Assembly (NCBI GenBank): GCA_963920665.1
Contig: OY987269.1
Location: forward strand, 5,830,501 to 5,894,500
Direction: 5' to 3'
DNA from: Straminergon stramineum
Taxonomy: Eukaryota > Streptophyta > Bryopsida > Hypnales > Calliergonaceae
DNA: 64,000 bases
Each line of letters begins with the position of its first letter. Position 1 is the stretch's first letter. The position numbers and the translations under genes were made by a program. This document shows, one piece after another, positions 34,462 to 46,171 of the stretch. Below the pieces are notes generated by a model, which worked only from the letters and a program-made list of their open reading frames with translations, did not search any database and was not told the DNA's origin.

Positions 34462-36621
34462 TTCTGTATTTCTAGGCACAAACTTCTTGTGCTTCGGGGG
34501 TTCACATTGAAATATTTCTTTTCATTTGCTGCTATTGAGCAACTTGTCTGAGGGGGTGTCTTCTCCTTTGAGGTATTCTGGGATAGACTGTCAAGGTGAT
34601 GACATGTGGACTTGTATATTTTGCGGTGACATCTATTTTCGAGGCTTTAGTTGCTTCTTATTTTGCAGCGTACTTGTCAGCGTTATAAGTATTACGGTTT
34701 TAGGTGTAGTGTCAATTTGTTTCCCGGTTTCATATTTTGGAGAATGAGTTGTGTTATGGTATGTTCTTTCGACGCAGCTAATCCCTTGTAAACATGCCAG
34801 CTGGGTATAGTAAGTTTCTGACGAATGCATGATTAGCAAGGAAATTAAGGCTCTTCCATTTTGTGCTGGAGTGATATTGCAATTTGGAGACAGCAGACTA
34901 CTGAGTGGTAGTGGAAGTATTGTATAATATTTCTGGAAGTGGACGTATACTTCGGCAGTTTCGAGACTCAGCAGCTGATTGGCATCATTTGGTCCAATGG
35001 AGGTCAGTTTTGGGTAAATTACTCGTGGGCCTAATATCCGTCCTTGAAAGTTTAGGAAGTTGAGTCTGGGTGCAATGTGAAAGGCAGAGACAGAAGATAG
35101 TCTGGACATATTAGTACCTTGGTCCTTTTCTTCAAAACTAAAAGTGTCTTTTGAATTGTTAAACAGGCTATTGAAGCATAGATGGTTTTCATCCAATTTT
35201 CTTTGTGCAACTCTATTGATGTTTTATCCACATCATTGATTTAACCCCTTACCCCCCAAATGCCATAGCCTTTTTTGAGCTTCTTGCTCTAAATTGAACA
35301 AACATTTTGAAAAGTTTCATCAATTTTTTTGATATTCAAATTCACATTGGCAGGAGTGGCTGCCAATGAGAGACAGGCCACCGGGCCAGTATGGACAGTG
35401 AATCAACTCTCAGGTGCAAACTAATTATCAGCAGGCCACAAAATACGTCAAGTAAAATTACTTGCAGCATTCTCTGCATTCACACTTTTAGGATAAACCC
35501 AACAGTTGCATGCTTCTTCGTCCTCCCCACCGGTAACTCCAAAGAAACAATCTCACCATCACCTAAATCGCTGGATGCTCAAGAACTTGCCATTTCTTTA
35601 CAATACATTGATAGTTTTTTCTCGTGATTGTGATATGTGAGACAACCCATGAGGAGATGATGTGGATTGGCATTTAAGTGAGGTTTTCATTGTATTGTAT
35701 TGGAGTGAAACCATTTGTTCCCATGTTTTGGTAGCGTAATAGGATCATCATCTTCTATTCCTTGGTGAAGATTTGGGTCCAACATTGAAAAAAGGCTTAG
35801 GAAGTACAAATTGAGGGTTTTCATGTTGTTTATAAGCTACGAGGGTTTCTAGGGAAAGTTTGAGATTTTGAAGGAGACTTGAGGTTTGAGGGATTTGAAG
35901 AGATTTTGGAATTAAGGGCATTGATATTCTCCCTACACATGTGAGGACATGAAGTGGTTCAAGTATGAAGGAGAGTACAATTTGCAACAATCTCTCGTTT
36001 TGAGATGTTACTACATTCTTTGTTTTGTTATGTCTCATACCATTGCTAGAGAGTGTGTAAGTATTAATCGAATTTGCTTAAATTGGATTGGCCTTCATGT
36101 TTGATTACATAGCTATGGGAAACATTTTTTAGATTGAGTTGTATGAAATGTATGTGGAGATTTCAATTATTTATGGATATTATAGAAGACCATTTCTTTA
36201 CTATCAACGAAGAGTGGATTGTTGGTTTGAATGATGAATCATATCCTGAGCATTAAGAATAAATGGGCATACATATTTTGTGTATGTCTTGAATCTTTTG
36301 ACGTGGACTAAAGATCAAGTCTCTAGATTGTCTTGTGATGATTGCATTGCTTAGGTGCAAAGGCAATGCATCTTTGTGTGGGGCTTTTCATTTTTGAGCT
36401 TACTTAGGATTTCCAAAGTGGATGAACAAGTGTACTTAGAGTAGTCTTCTTAGATACTAGTTGCGACTTAAGACAAATGAGCTCTTCTTGATCAACTTGC
36501 AAGTCATTCAAGAGTAGTGTTGTGGACTAAAGTCCATGACAATGAGTCATGGCAAAGAGACACAAAATAAAATATAGTAATCTTCTTAATTCTTGATTGT
36601 TAGATTCTAAAATGGCTTTGT
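34462..36621. other. Region downstream of TGD1
   Basis: About 2.1 kb. The first few hundred bases should be the TGD1 3' UTR. A left-end-like TTAACCCCTTACCCC at about 35242 may mark a worn TTAA element. No further gene is recognised; open frames at 34633-35196 (-), 35391-35627 and 35748-36038 have no family resemblance. Confidence 0.4.
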
Positions 36622-36625
36622 TTAA

Positions 36626-37558
36626 CCCCTAAAATCCTTGACTGTGTTTTCACCAGAAATGCTCAAAAATTGCCATTTCTAGTACAAGCATCAAATTTTA
36701 GAACCAAAAACATTTTTGGACACAGGTAACCATAGAATCTTGTGGTATGTTGGTTTGAGAAGATTTGGAAAAAAAATCAAAAATTTCCACCTTGTCGATA
36801 GCAAGATATTAGTGTTTGAATTGATAGAAGTCATTTTTTTGCCACGCATAAAAAAACACATAGGAGTTGCACTTCACAAGGTCACATTTGTATGAAAAAA
36901 TTTCCATGTTGGTGGTGCTTCTTTGGATTGGATTGGATCTTTCAAGGCAAGTTGGCTACATGCTTCAAAATCATTTGGAATTCTACAACATATAGAAAAA
37001 AAATAGTAAGTAGAAAGAAGTAGAGAATGATTCAAGTACTAAATTGTTAAGAATTTAGATATGGAATTGATAAATGCCAATCCCAATGGCTTTATTGTTG
37101 TTATAAGCAATCTCAATCCTATGATTTTATTCTTTTTCAAAAAATATTGTAAATTGAGTTTGATAAAGGACTTCAAAGTTTATTTTAGAGTAGATGGAAT
37201 CCACAACTACTCACAAACTAAAACTCCTCATAACTTTCATCTCATTAATCAAAATGGAATGATTTTAAAGCTTTCCATGTACATATAAATCTAGAAAACA
37301 AATTTCAAATTTTTGTTTCTAAAAAATGATTTTTTCTTATTTGCCCAAGCTATCCAATTTAGAAAGAAAAAAACTACATATCATACAATAATTTTTTAAC
37401 CATGTAGTCAAAAGTTATGAAAATTGTTGGGCCTTAAAGAAAAACCTTGTCCACATGTTGTATGAAAATTTCAAAGAAAAAAAAAGAAAATTCCATTCAT
37501 AGTGAGCTCCCTAAAATTAATACGTTGCTAAAAAAAACGTAGTTTGGTTCTTTAGGGG
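36626..37558 (+). mobile_element. TTAA-flanked non-autonomous element, family F (933 bp)
   Basis: TTAA at 36622-36625 and 37559-37562. Ends are CCCCTAAAATCCTTGACTG and, inverted, CCCCTAAAGAACCAAACTACG. A reversed relative starts at 62436, and the first about 240 bp recur at 43163. No transposase frame; the 75-residue open frame inside is not family-like. Confidence 0.85.
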
Positions 37559-37562
37559 TTAA

Positions 37563-38499
37563 ACTAACTATAAAATTCAACGTGGCTAAGGCCATAGAGG
37601 GACCCCTTGACTACATCGTTCTAAGGGCTCTTTGGCAAAACTAGATTGAAACACCTTCTTACTTAGCATGTTCTATGAATGAATCAAATTAATAGAGAAT
37701 GCAATTGTAGCTTTATTTGGTTCTATATAAAATGGACATACTTTTCCATACTTTCTTTCATCACAAGTAAAGTGTGTAGGCTTTGAAGGGGACTTAGATA
37801 AGTTTGTTCACATATTTTTGCAAGATTTTTTTACCTTAGATAATTTTCCCTTCTATATATGATGCAATTGCAAATTGGTGTGACATAAGGTTTAAACCGT
37901 GTGCTTAATCTTCACTACGCTCCCTTGTTTGAATAATATTAGTAAGTCTTAGACTATAAGTTTTTATTGTTTGAGAATTACACTAATTTGGTTGGGGGGT
38001 GGGGGACTTGGAATTGTAAAAGGTACAAAGCCACATAGCCAGGGTTCAAATCCCCCTACAAGTACTTGCATGTTTTGTTTTTATATATAATATGTTTTTG
38101 TTTATGGCAATTTTTTTGTTATATTTGTTGTGCAAATGCTTCAATATTGGAGTGGAGGAACTATTTAAGAATTGTACAAGAGTCATGAGATTAATGAATT
38201 ATACATTCCATTTTGCAAAGCTACATCTAAACTTTATTAGTAAAGCAAGAAAGGCTTTGTAATTGAACTTTATAGTCGCTAAGAATTAAGGACAATTTCT
38301 CTCTAAGTAAATCAAAACTTCTCCTTGTGAAGTAAGGAACATGCCACATTAAACCTTAAAAGACCAAGTAGCATGAATACTACAAGTATGATAAAGATAA
38401 ATATTTTGTATGGATTTGTTAAAAAATAAATATTAATAGATGAAGATTTTAGCCTTGCTTTGGAGACTAGTATTGTAAAGTAGTTTTTGGCCTTTAGAC
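37563..38499. other. AT-rich spacer with a tRNA-like box
   Basis: No gene. At about 38042-38054 GGGTTCAAATCCC followed by CCCTA matches the T-arm consensus of tRNA genes, but no complete cloverleaf could be folded around it. Confidence 0.35.
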
Positions 38500-38715
38500 T
38501 TATAAGTCAACACGGACACTTTGTGGCCAATAGATGACAAGGAATTCTCATGTATAGGACAAAAGTGCAACTATTCATCTCCAGAATTAGGGGTGGAAAG
38601 GGAAGATCTTCTATAGTAGTTTGACCTCCAATGGATATTTTTTGGTTTTTTTAAAGTAGATGATGTGACACAATTCCCAAAGCCATGATTTCCACGATCA
38701 CTAGTCCGTCCTCTG
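38500..38715 (-). mobile_element. Family B element, unnested, worn ends
   Basis: About 215 bp closely matching the outer parts of 30555-31142 joined together, which is what the element looked like before the nested insertion. The terminal CCCTTAAA and TTAA have decayed. Confidence 0.75.
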
Positions 38716-39269
38716 ACATGAGAACTTTACAGATGAAACTCTTTTAGTTGTAAAAATTTGAGTCCTAAACCCTCAACTACCAAAAAAATGAACTCACTAG
38801 TATTGCATGTTGTAAAAACCCAAAAAATTTAGAAGTCACTTATATACTTGACCAAATGACATCTATAGCTTATTATCTTTACTTTCTGGGACAAGAGGGA
38901 AAAATTTACTTGGCCACCTCAATATTAAATAAAATTATTTGTTATTTTGCATAGCAAGTTCATTTCTATGGTAGGAATATAACATCAAAAACATACTTTT
39001 AGGTTCCCCTTTTTTGTAATCAAAGGTCTTGAAATCCATGAGCACTACAAGTATGATAAATTAGCAAATTTTAATTTTAAATAAAAATCATTTATTCAAT
39101 TCAAAAAAATGAAAATGATATTGGAAAAATAATATCTACCTTCAATAAATTGTACCTTCATAGCTCTACCAATGGTTGGCTTCATGTCATTGCTTTAGCA
39201 TGCATGCAATAGTAGTGCAATTACATGAAAAGGCTTTGTAAAATTGACAAACATATTGCAACTTACAGC

Positions 39270-39401
39270 CACTAGAAGAAATTCTCGTTCATCAAGCTAA
39301 TGTGTTTTTGTTAGAGAACATAAAATTGCGTTTTTTCCAACGCAGTTTTATGTTTTCTAACAAAAACACATCAGTTCGATGAACGAGAATTTCTTCTCGT
39401 G
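39270..39401 (+). mobile_element. 132-bp near-perfect hairpin, CACTA-like ends
   Basis: Starts CACTAGAAGAAATTCTCG; the inverted end is CACGAGAAGAAATTCTCG. The arms are nearly perfect over about 60 bp around a loop near 39337. Flanking trinucleotides AGC and AAC only roughly match. It is a MITE or a hairpin-RNA candidate. Confidence 0.75.
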
Positions 39402-39778
39402 AACAAAATTCAAGAATTTCTTCAATAAAATATGTAGAGGAAATGCATGAATAAAATATCTCGTGGCATGTTGAATTTTGTGAAATCCTATTTGCAACAT
39501 TATAGTAATATAAATACATAGAAAATATTAATACCAAAATGCCACGCCTACACAAGAAGGGGAAATTTTCAAAGTTTGCATATTAATATCCATTGGGACA
39601 ATAATGTTTGTGATTGAACATAATCATGTAAAGTTTCTACTATCTTATTTGACTCCCTTGGCATTGCAATTCTTTGTCATATATTTTCAAAATTTTTTTT
39701 CCATTCAATCCAAGTGATAATATTAAATGTTTCTACCAAAAGATCCTATCATTCAATTAAAATCCAATTAAAATAGAA

Positions 39779-40195
39779 CCAACCATTCTCAACTAGGATC
39801 CTATGGGCAATCTATAGGTAAGTATTGGAGGATTCATCAAAGACTATGAATCTATGATTGATTTCTATCCGCGAATTCTTAGTTTCCAACCATTTTCTAA
39901 CCATTAGTGTCATGACACATATCCGTGGTTTTGAGAGCCAAAGTAGTCACATTGAATGAGTAGTTATGGAAGACTCTATGCATTGGGTATGGGTCTAGAC
40001 CAACTTTTGGCTCCCAAAACTCATAGTAATTTCAATTTAAGGCATAAAATTACCAAAAAATTTGCAATCCCTATAATTTCTATCTTCCTACTGGCAAAAA
40101 ATTTACATTGTCTTATATTGCTCCTAAAAAAGGACAAAATGCTTAAGTGTTCAACTATGGGTGGTTCTATGGTTCTACCATATGTACATAATTCT
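39779..40195 (+). mobile_element. Family C element, partial
   Basis: Related to the interior of 27021-27639 and to 62085-62431 (shared words such as AACTAGGATCC and TTTCTAACCATTA). The CCCTTGAA termini are missing or unrecognisable. Confidence 0.7.
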
Positions 40196-40199
40196 AATT

Positions 40200-41609
40200 C
40201 AATTGATACTTGGGAGTTCTTCATGAAATAAAGACATAGAATCTCATTGAACATTTAAGAAAATATGCCATTATTGCATTTTAATCTTGTTGGAATTGAA
40301 AATAGTGTTATACTTGAGCTCCTAGTACATTTTGTCTTCTGTTTTGTATCACTATGTGAAAAATTAACAAAAAGTATTCAATCTTGACATGTAAAACTTA
40401 TTCAATCAAATTTGAATACAACATGACAAATTCTCATAATATCTATTGAATGAGCAATTATCATAACACTATTGATCATTGTTGGGGGGACTCCCTTTTG
40501 CTCCTAAAAATGAAGGAAGCCCATAGCAAAATCATTCCTAATGAAGCAAATTACAATGATTTATGCATTAAACTTAATAGAAATTCCAATATCCCAAGAA
40601 AGAAATATTTCTATTGCCTTGGAAGCATGGAAGAAGGAATTGGCTTGTTTTACAATGTCACCTATAGAGTGTGACATTATAAGAGGCAGTGTGAATCTTT
40701 AATTAGTGTACAAATTAGATTCTAAGACGTAGTAGGTTACCCACATATTATGTATTACTAACACACAACAAGGCTCCTAAGGCTGAAACTCAAGCCCAAC
40801 AGATTGAGAGAATGATCTCAACAACATATCATTTTTTGAAATTTAGTGATTATATCATTCTATGAGACCAACTGTTGACGGTTGTATATAGTAGAGCAAA
40901 GTGGTAGGTGAGATTTTATTTATGTTAGTAGTGTTTTAAAAATATATGGTAAAATATGTTGAATTTGTATTTCAATTGCCAATTAGATCCATCACTTTGA
41001 AATTAATACCATAGTGTTTTGATTTTCATAGAACAAAAGATGAAATATACAAATATGTGACTTAAAATAGAATAAAAGTCCATACCATTTCAAAGTATAA
41101 TAAATAGGAAATGAATTGTGATGTCTATCCAAGAAAAATAAAGAGAAAATATGCTTTGACATTTTTATTCCAAAATATTTTGTATTTTATTATTCCTCAA
41201 TCCCTAAAATCTCAAGAGTCCCTTGAGGAGACATGTAAAGGTTAACTTCGGTTGCTATTATCTCATAGGCTATAGGCTTTTGAGAATATGGGTATATTCA
41301 CATGATGTAAAAACCTTGCTAAAGCAGGTATGTATGTGTCAAGGTATGTGGAATGAGACTATTGGCAAGGGAAATTCTTATCCCATAATATTAGTTTAGC
41401 TAGGGGGAATTGACTTCCTTATTGCACTTGCCAAGGGTATATATAAAAAATAGCCTCCTATTTTGTAGCATGTTAACTTTGGATTTCGTCACCTCTCTTA
41501 CCTACTTTGGAGCATTTCATTACAACTTTGCATTCACAATTTCCAAATTTTATCATGAGGGGCAAATAAAATTCTATTGTTTAAAGAAAGGATAAAATAC
41601 AGAGCAATA
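40200..41609. other. AT-rich spacer
   Basis: No gene, RNA or clear repeat recognised in about 1.4 kb. Confidence 0.4.
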
Positions 41610-42030
41610 AAGGGGTGAATCCCCTAGACAAAGGTAGTTTGTTCTTAAAGTGACCTTCTAAGAGCTAATTGCATTTGGGGAAGCTTAATTCCTAGAAAAC
41701 AAATTTAGTAAACTTTTGTAAGAAGAAAAAATGCAATTGACATCTAACCCAAGTTGTTTTGTATTTTTTTAGACCTTTGTGGAATTAGTTACGAATTTTT
41801 GAAGTTGAAACACAATGGTCACTACAAGCTACCACCTCTTGAAATGAAAAGTAGGAGGTCAATAAAGCGCCCATCTAAGAGCTGAAACTGAATTTTGGGG
41901 AGGTGAAACTTATTGAAATATTTTTCAGTAAATTTTACTTGAAAGACAAGTAGAATTGACATATAATCCAAGTCGTTTCATTATTTTTGGACCTTTGTGG
42001 AATTAGTTATGAATTTTTGAAGTCAAAATG
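41610..42030. repeat. Tandem duplication, unit about 217 bp
   Basis: The word GACCTTTGTGGAATTAGTTA followed by GAATTTTTGAAGT occurs at about 41772 and 41989. Surrounding sequence is similar over most of a unit of about 217 bp. A weaker relative appears at about 42840-43010. Confidence 0.6.
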
Positions 42031-43540
42031 GCATAGGGTTCTAAAATCGCCCACTTCCTCAAATTTACATTGTTAGTACATCCCTGTAAAGATGAAAAAA
42101 ACCCATGTACAAATAGTGTACATTTGAGGAGGTGGATAGTTTTAGAGCCTATGTGGATTTTGAGCCTCCTACTTTAGACTATTGGTACTGTGAAGAAAGC
42201 AAAACGTACGGTTGTGGGTTAGTGGTTGCTATTTGGGTAGGAGGTGCAGAAACTGCCTACTTAAGAGCATTTTGGCTTAGGATGTCTTCTATCTTGATCA
42301 AAGCATTTTCTAATAAATTTTCAAAGGAAGAAGAAAAGGAGACACATCCATCACAATTTGATTTGTAATTTTTAGAGTTAAATTGAATTAGATATGATTT
42401 TCTAAAGATCAAAATAGTAGGGTGCTTTTTGAGTCCATAGGGACTTCCATGAAATGTCAAACACTTGTTCTTTAATGGTCCCATTAATGGTGCAAATGAA
42501 GTCCAAAAACGAAGTTGTGCTAACCTTAAGCTGCAACAACATGGTGCATTTAATTGTCTAGGATGACACAAAGTCTCCCACTACTTAGAACTCCACATTA
42601 TGTGCACTAAAATTTTGTCAACTTTCTAATCAAACTCAATCCCCAACCATTCCTAAAATTGTGCAATGAGAATCCTCAATTCATACCAATACTTCAATGG
42701 GCCATTTTTCATTCCTACAATGACAATTCCTGATACATTCTAGGAACAGTTCTTGGAGCATGGGTAGAGTTTGCACCTCCTACCTTAGAGCCCCCTCCCT
42801 TCCAAGTCGTACCAATCACCCTTACCTTTATTGTAAGGTAGTTTGCTCTTAAACTGTACATTTAAGGGCTAGTCGGCCTTTTCAATGGTTCTTTGATGCA
42901 CAAAATTATTTTTCCTTATTTTTCACTTGAAGAAAAATTGATGTGGAATCCAACCAAAGTGGTTTCATATTTTTTTAGAGCATTTTTGAATTACTTAAAA
43001 ATTTCTAAAGAATTCTATCATAGGTATATATTTCTTGATCGTAGGCCTTACAAAAACCACACATGCATAGTCTGAAAAAAGATATGGCTTCACCAAAAAA
43101 AGCACTGCAACATGTAGAAAGTAATAGACAGGGTTTCAAAATGCAACCTTCTCTAAAATTAACTCCTAAAGGGCCAAGGCCTATTTTTTGACAAAAATCA
43201 CTTGAAATTGCCATTTCTGCTACATTCTTTCAAGAAAGAAAAATATTAAAATAAAAAAAATCCAACCTTAGGATCTTGCACTATACTTCTATGAGATCAT
43301 GTGGTAAAATTTTTATCAAGTTTGACCATATAGATTGAAAAATATTAGCATTCAAAGTTGTGGGGGAAAAGGTTTTTTGAATACAGGTAAACATTTCAGA
43401 AATGGACCCACCTTGGCTCTTATTCCATCCATTAGCAAAGTATAAAGGAACATTTGACAAATGTTAAAAGGTTCTGACATCATTGACAAAACATTCAATG
43501 CTTTACACATATCCATTTTACAACCTCTTAATGTCTATTT
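42031..43540. other. AT-rich repeats upstream of kinase copy 3
   Basis: No gene. It includes a family F fragment starting at 43163 after TTAA (43159-43162), traceable to about 43400, and a weak relative of the 217-bp repeat. Confidence 0.45.
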
Positions 43541-46171
43541 CAGACCCTGGCTAGGGACAGTCTGAAGAAGAGGGTCGGAATTCGAGCGGACTACTATACC
43601 CTTCCTTTTGGCAGAGAGCTGCTGGTAAATCCCTGAAAAAATCGCTGTCTCCGTGACGTCGTTCTTAAACAATATTAATCTTCACGTGGGTCAGCTGCAA
43701 CAAATAGTATCATTATTAATTGCCCCTCCGGACCACAGGCACACCACCATCGCTCCAGGTCTGGGGTTGAGAGGGAGCTGGATGAGGAAGTGGGGACTCT
43801 CTAGTACGGATGCTGGATTCCCCTTTGGTTTTGGAATTCAGTCGATTTCCCACAATTCAGCAAATCTGAAATACTCGGTCTCCTCAGCTGCTCGTGAATT
43901 GGAGGCGTCAATTCAAGCTGTGTGTTGTGGAGTGGGATCGGAGGGTTTGGCGTTCTTGTCTTCAGCTGCTGATCGATCAACGTAAGGCTATGGCGCTCGC
44001 CTTTGATCGTGTGTGACATCTTCATGCTCGTTCTAATTAAATTGTTGTCGTTGTTCATGTTACTCGATAATTGTTGATCCCATGAAAACCTGAAACAGTG
44101 CTTTCGCTCCTTTCAGGTTGATGCTGTTCGTGTTATCATAGCTGGTTGAGGTCAAGTTGTCCATCCAGTGTTAAGCAGAAGTTCTTCATTTTGAGGCAGG
44201 AGCATCTATGTCTCCACTTCTTGCTGGTAAGCATGGTTACCTTTATGAGGCTGCTTAATTTTGGTCCATTTGTGGCATGTACTTGTTGGCGAACGAAAGA
44301 GGATTCCATCGTACCAAGGAATGTGTTCTTTGGACCCGTATGCAATAGTCATTTGTGTCGAAATAATGTCGGTAGATAGTGTTACTTGCTTCTTTGACCA
44401 AATGTACATTTCGATTGAGGGATGTACACCAGCTGAACCTCTGAGGAAGTGTCCCGATCTCATGGGTTCCTTTTGATTGTAGCCGGAGTAGTGATAAGTA
44501 GAAACTGACTGACTGTATACCGTAGTCTCCACCTTGTTCGTAATACAATTCGGTGGCAATATGCCTATAATCAGGATTTGGGAATTGCTGTCAATATTTT
44601 GCAGTGAATAGTGACGACTGTTTTGTTATGAGTATTCTCACCAATAGTGTTTGGAATCTTAGATAAACTAATGTATTCTCTGATTCTTACACCCTCGTGG
44701 AAGCCCTGGGGTCCACAAGGGTGATGGAATCGCTTTCCTTTGTTCTACATCTTGCTGAAATGATGTGTGAATTGTTGACCAAGTCTTCCTTTGTGCAGCT
44801 ATGGAAGGGCTTTGTGCACGTTAGTTGTGTTTCGCTTCTGTACCTGGAATTCCACGCTGATTCTTTCACAGCGCACACTATCGTGGATAGGCTATGATTT
44901 GCAGCACTCCCAAAGTGTGTAGCCCAGCAAACATTGGTAATGTTCCTGGTAATGCGGTTTGATGATGAAGCGTGTGGATAATTGAGGACGTCGGTTGCAG
45001 TTTGTTCTCATTTCTGTTCTTCGAGAATTTTTCATTATTTTTCATTAATTTAATTAATATAATAGTACTGAAAGTTAACATATATGTGCCTTCATCTTCC
45101 ATATTGGAGTTTGAAACTTGAGTACAAACTCCCGGACCATGGAAACTGATTTGTGACTTGTGGTGTAACAGACTCAACACCAACTGAAAGTTTACCGCAG
45201 AGCTCTTTGCGCGCTCTCCTCCGGTCCCGTGTGGTGAGAATGTGGACTTCAATCTTGTTGTTGAACTCTTCTCTGATCTTATATAGAATCTACGAATTCC
45301 TTGAGTCGTTTCTCTTCACACATGGATGTTATGATTTTGCACTTGCTTCCTGCCATTCTGTTTCTATGACATATGGATGTCAATTTTGTTTTGTGTTAGA
45401 CTCCATCTTTCAAGCGTGAGTTGCTTTCCATTGGATGAGGACTTGTGGATAGTATATGGGTTAACTTGTTAGCCCTTGGAATTTGATTGCTTGAGATTTG
45501 AAAATAGTCTAGAAGTGTTGTTGGAGGTATGGGTTTGAGAGAACTGGATGATGAGGTGTTGAATGTGTCTCCCCAAACTACATTGAATGCAAAGTCTGTC
45601 TATTTTTACTTTTGTAGTTAGGTAAATAATTTGAGGTTTAAATCATTTTCTTGAATGCAAACCATTTATAAGTGAGCTTTGGTATCTACAAGTTTTATTT
45701 TGGATCATTCTTGGACAAAAGTCAACGCTTTGCTCATTCTAAATTTGGCCATTTCATACAAGTTCTAAAGGTGTATCAGTGTAGATTGTTCTCTATTAAG
45801 GTATCCTAGCCAAACTATGTTTGTTTGGCTAATCTTTGGCATGGCCTCACCCTGATTGCCTCAGCTAAGAAATGTTCTTAGAAATTGAGTAGCAAATGAT
45901 GCTTCTGTTGATGTTTCCATTGTTGGAGGTACATGCTTACTTCTTCTTTTTGCACAACAATTTGGAACATAGTTTGAAGGATGAATGTAGGTCTTGAAAC
46001 GGGTTGAGTGCAAAACCCAATATCTCTAACTTTTTTTCTTTTTTGAACCTCTTTAATTGAAGATGGTCAATTTTGGTCCATCTTTGCATCCGAGGTATCA
46101 ATGGCCAACTTAATTGCAATGTGCAGTTTGAAGATGTATGCACCTTTTAGTTTAAGGAGTTTTTTTTAACC
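43540..46171 (+). other. Long leader region of kinase copy 3
   Basis: An inverted, collinear counterpart of 21368-23800. It precedes the coding start of kinase copy 3. Likely holds promoter, leader exons and introns. No conserved protein frame. The inverted pair is about 20 kb apart and could pair or recombine. Confidence 0.6.

Noticed and set aside
38000..38070. tRNA gene suggested by GGGTTCAAATCCC
   Set aside because: Only the T-arm-like word is present; no A box at the right distance and no acceptor stem that pairs. A SINE head remains possible but unsupported.
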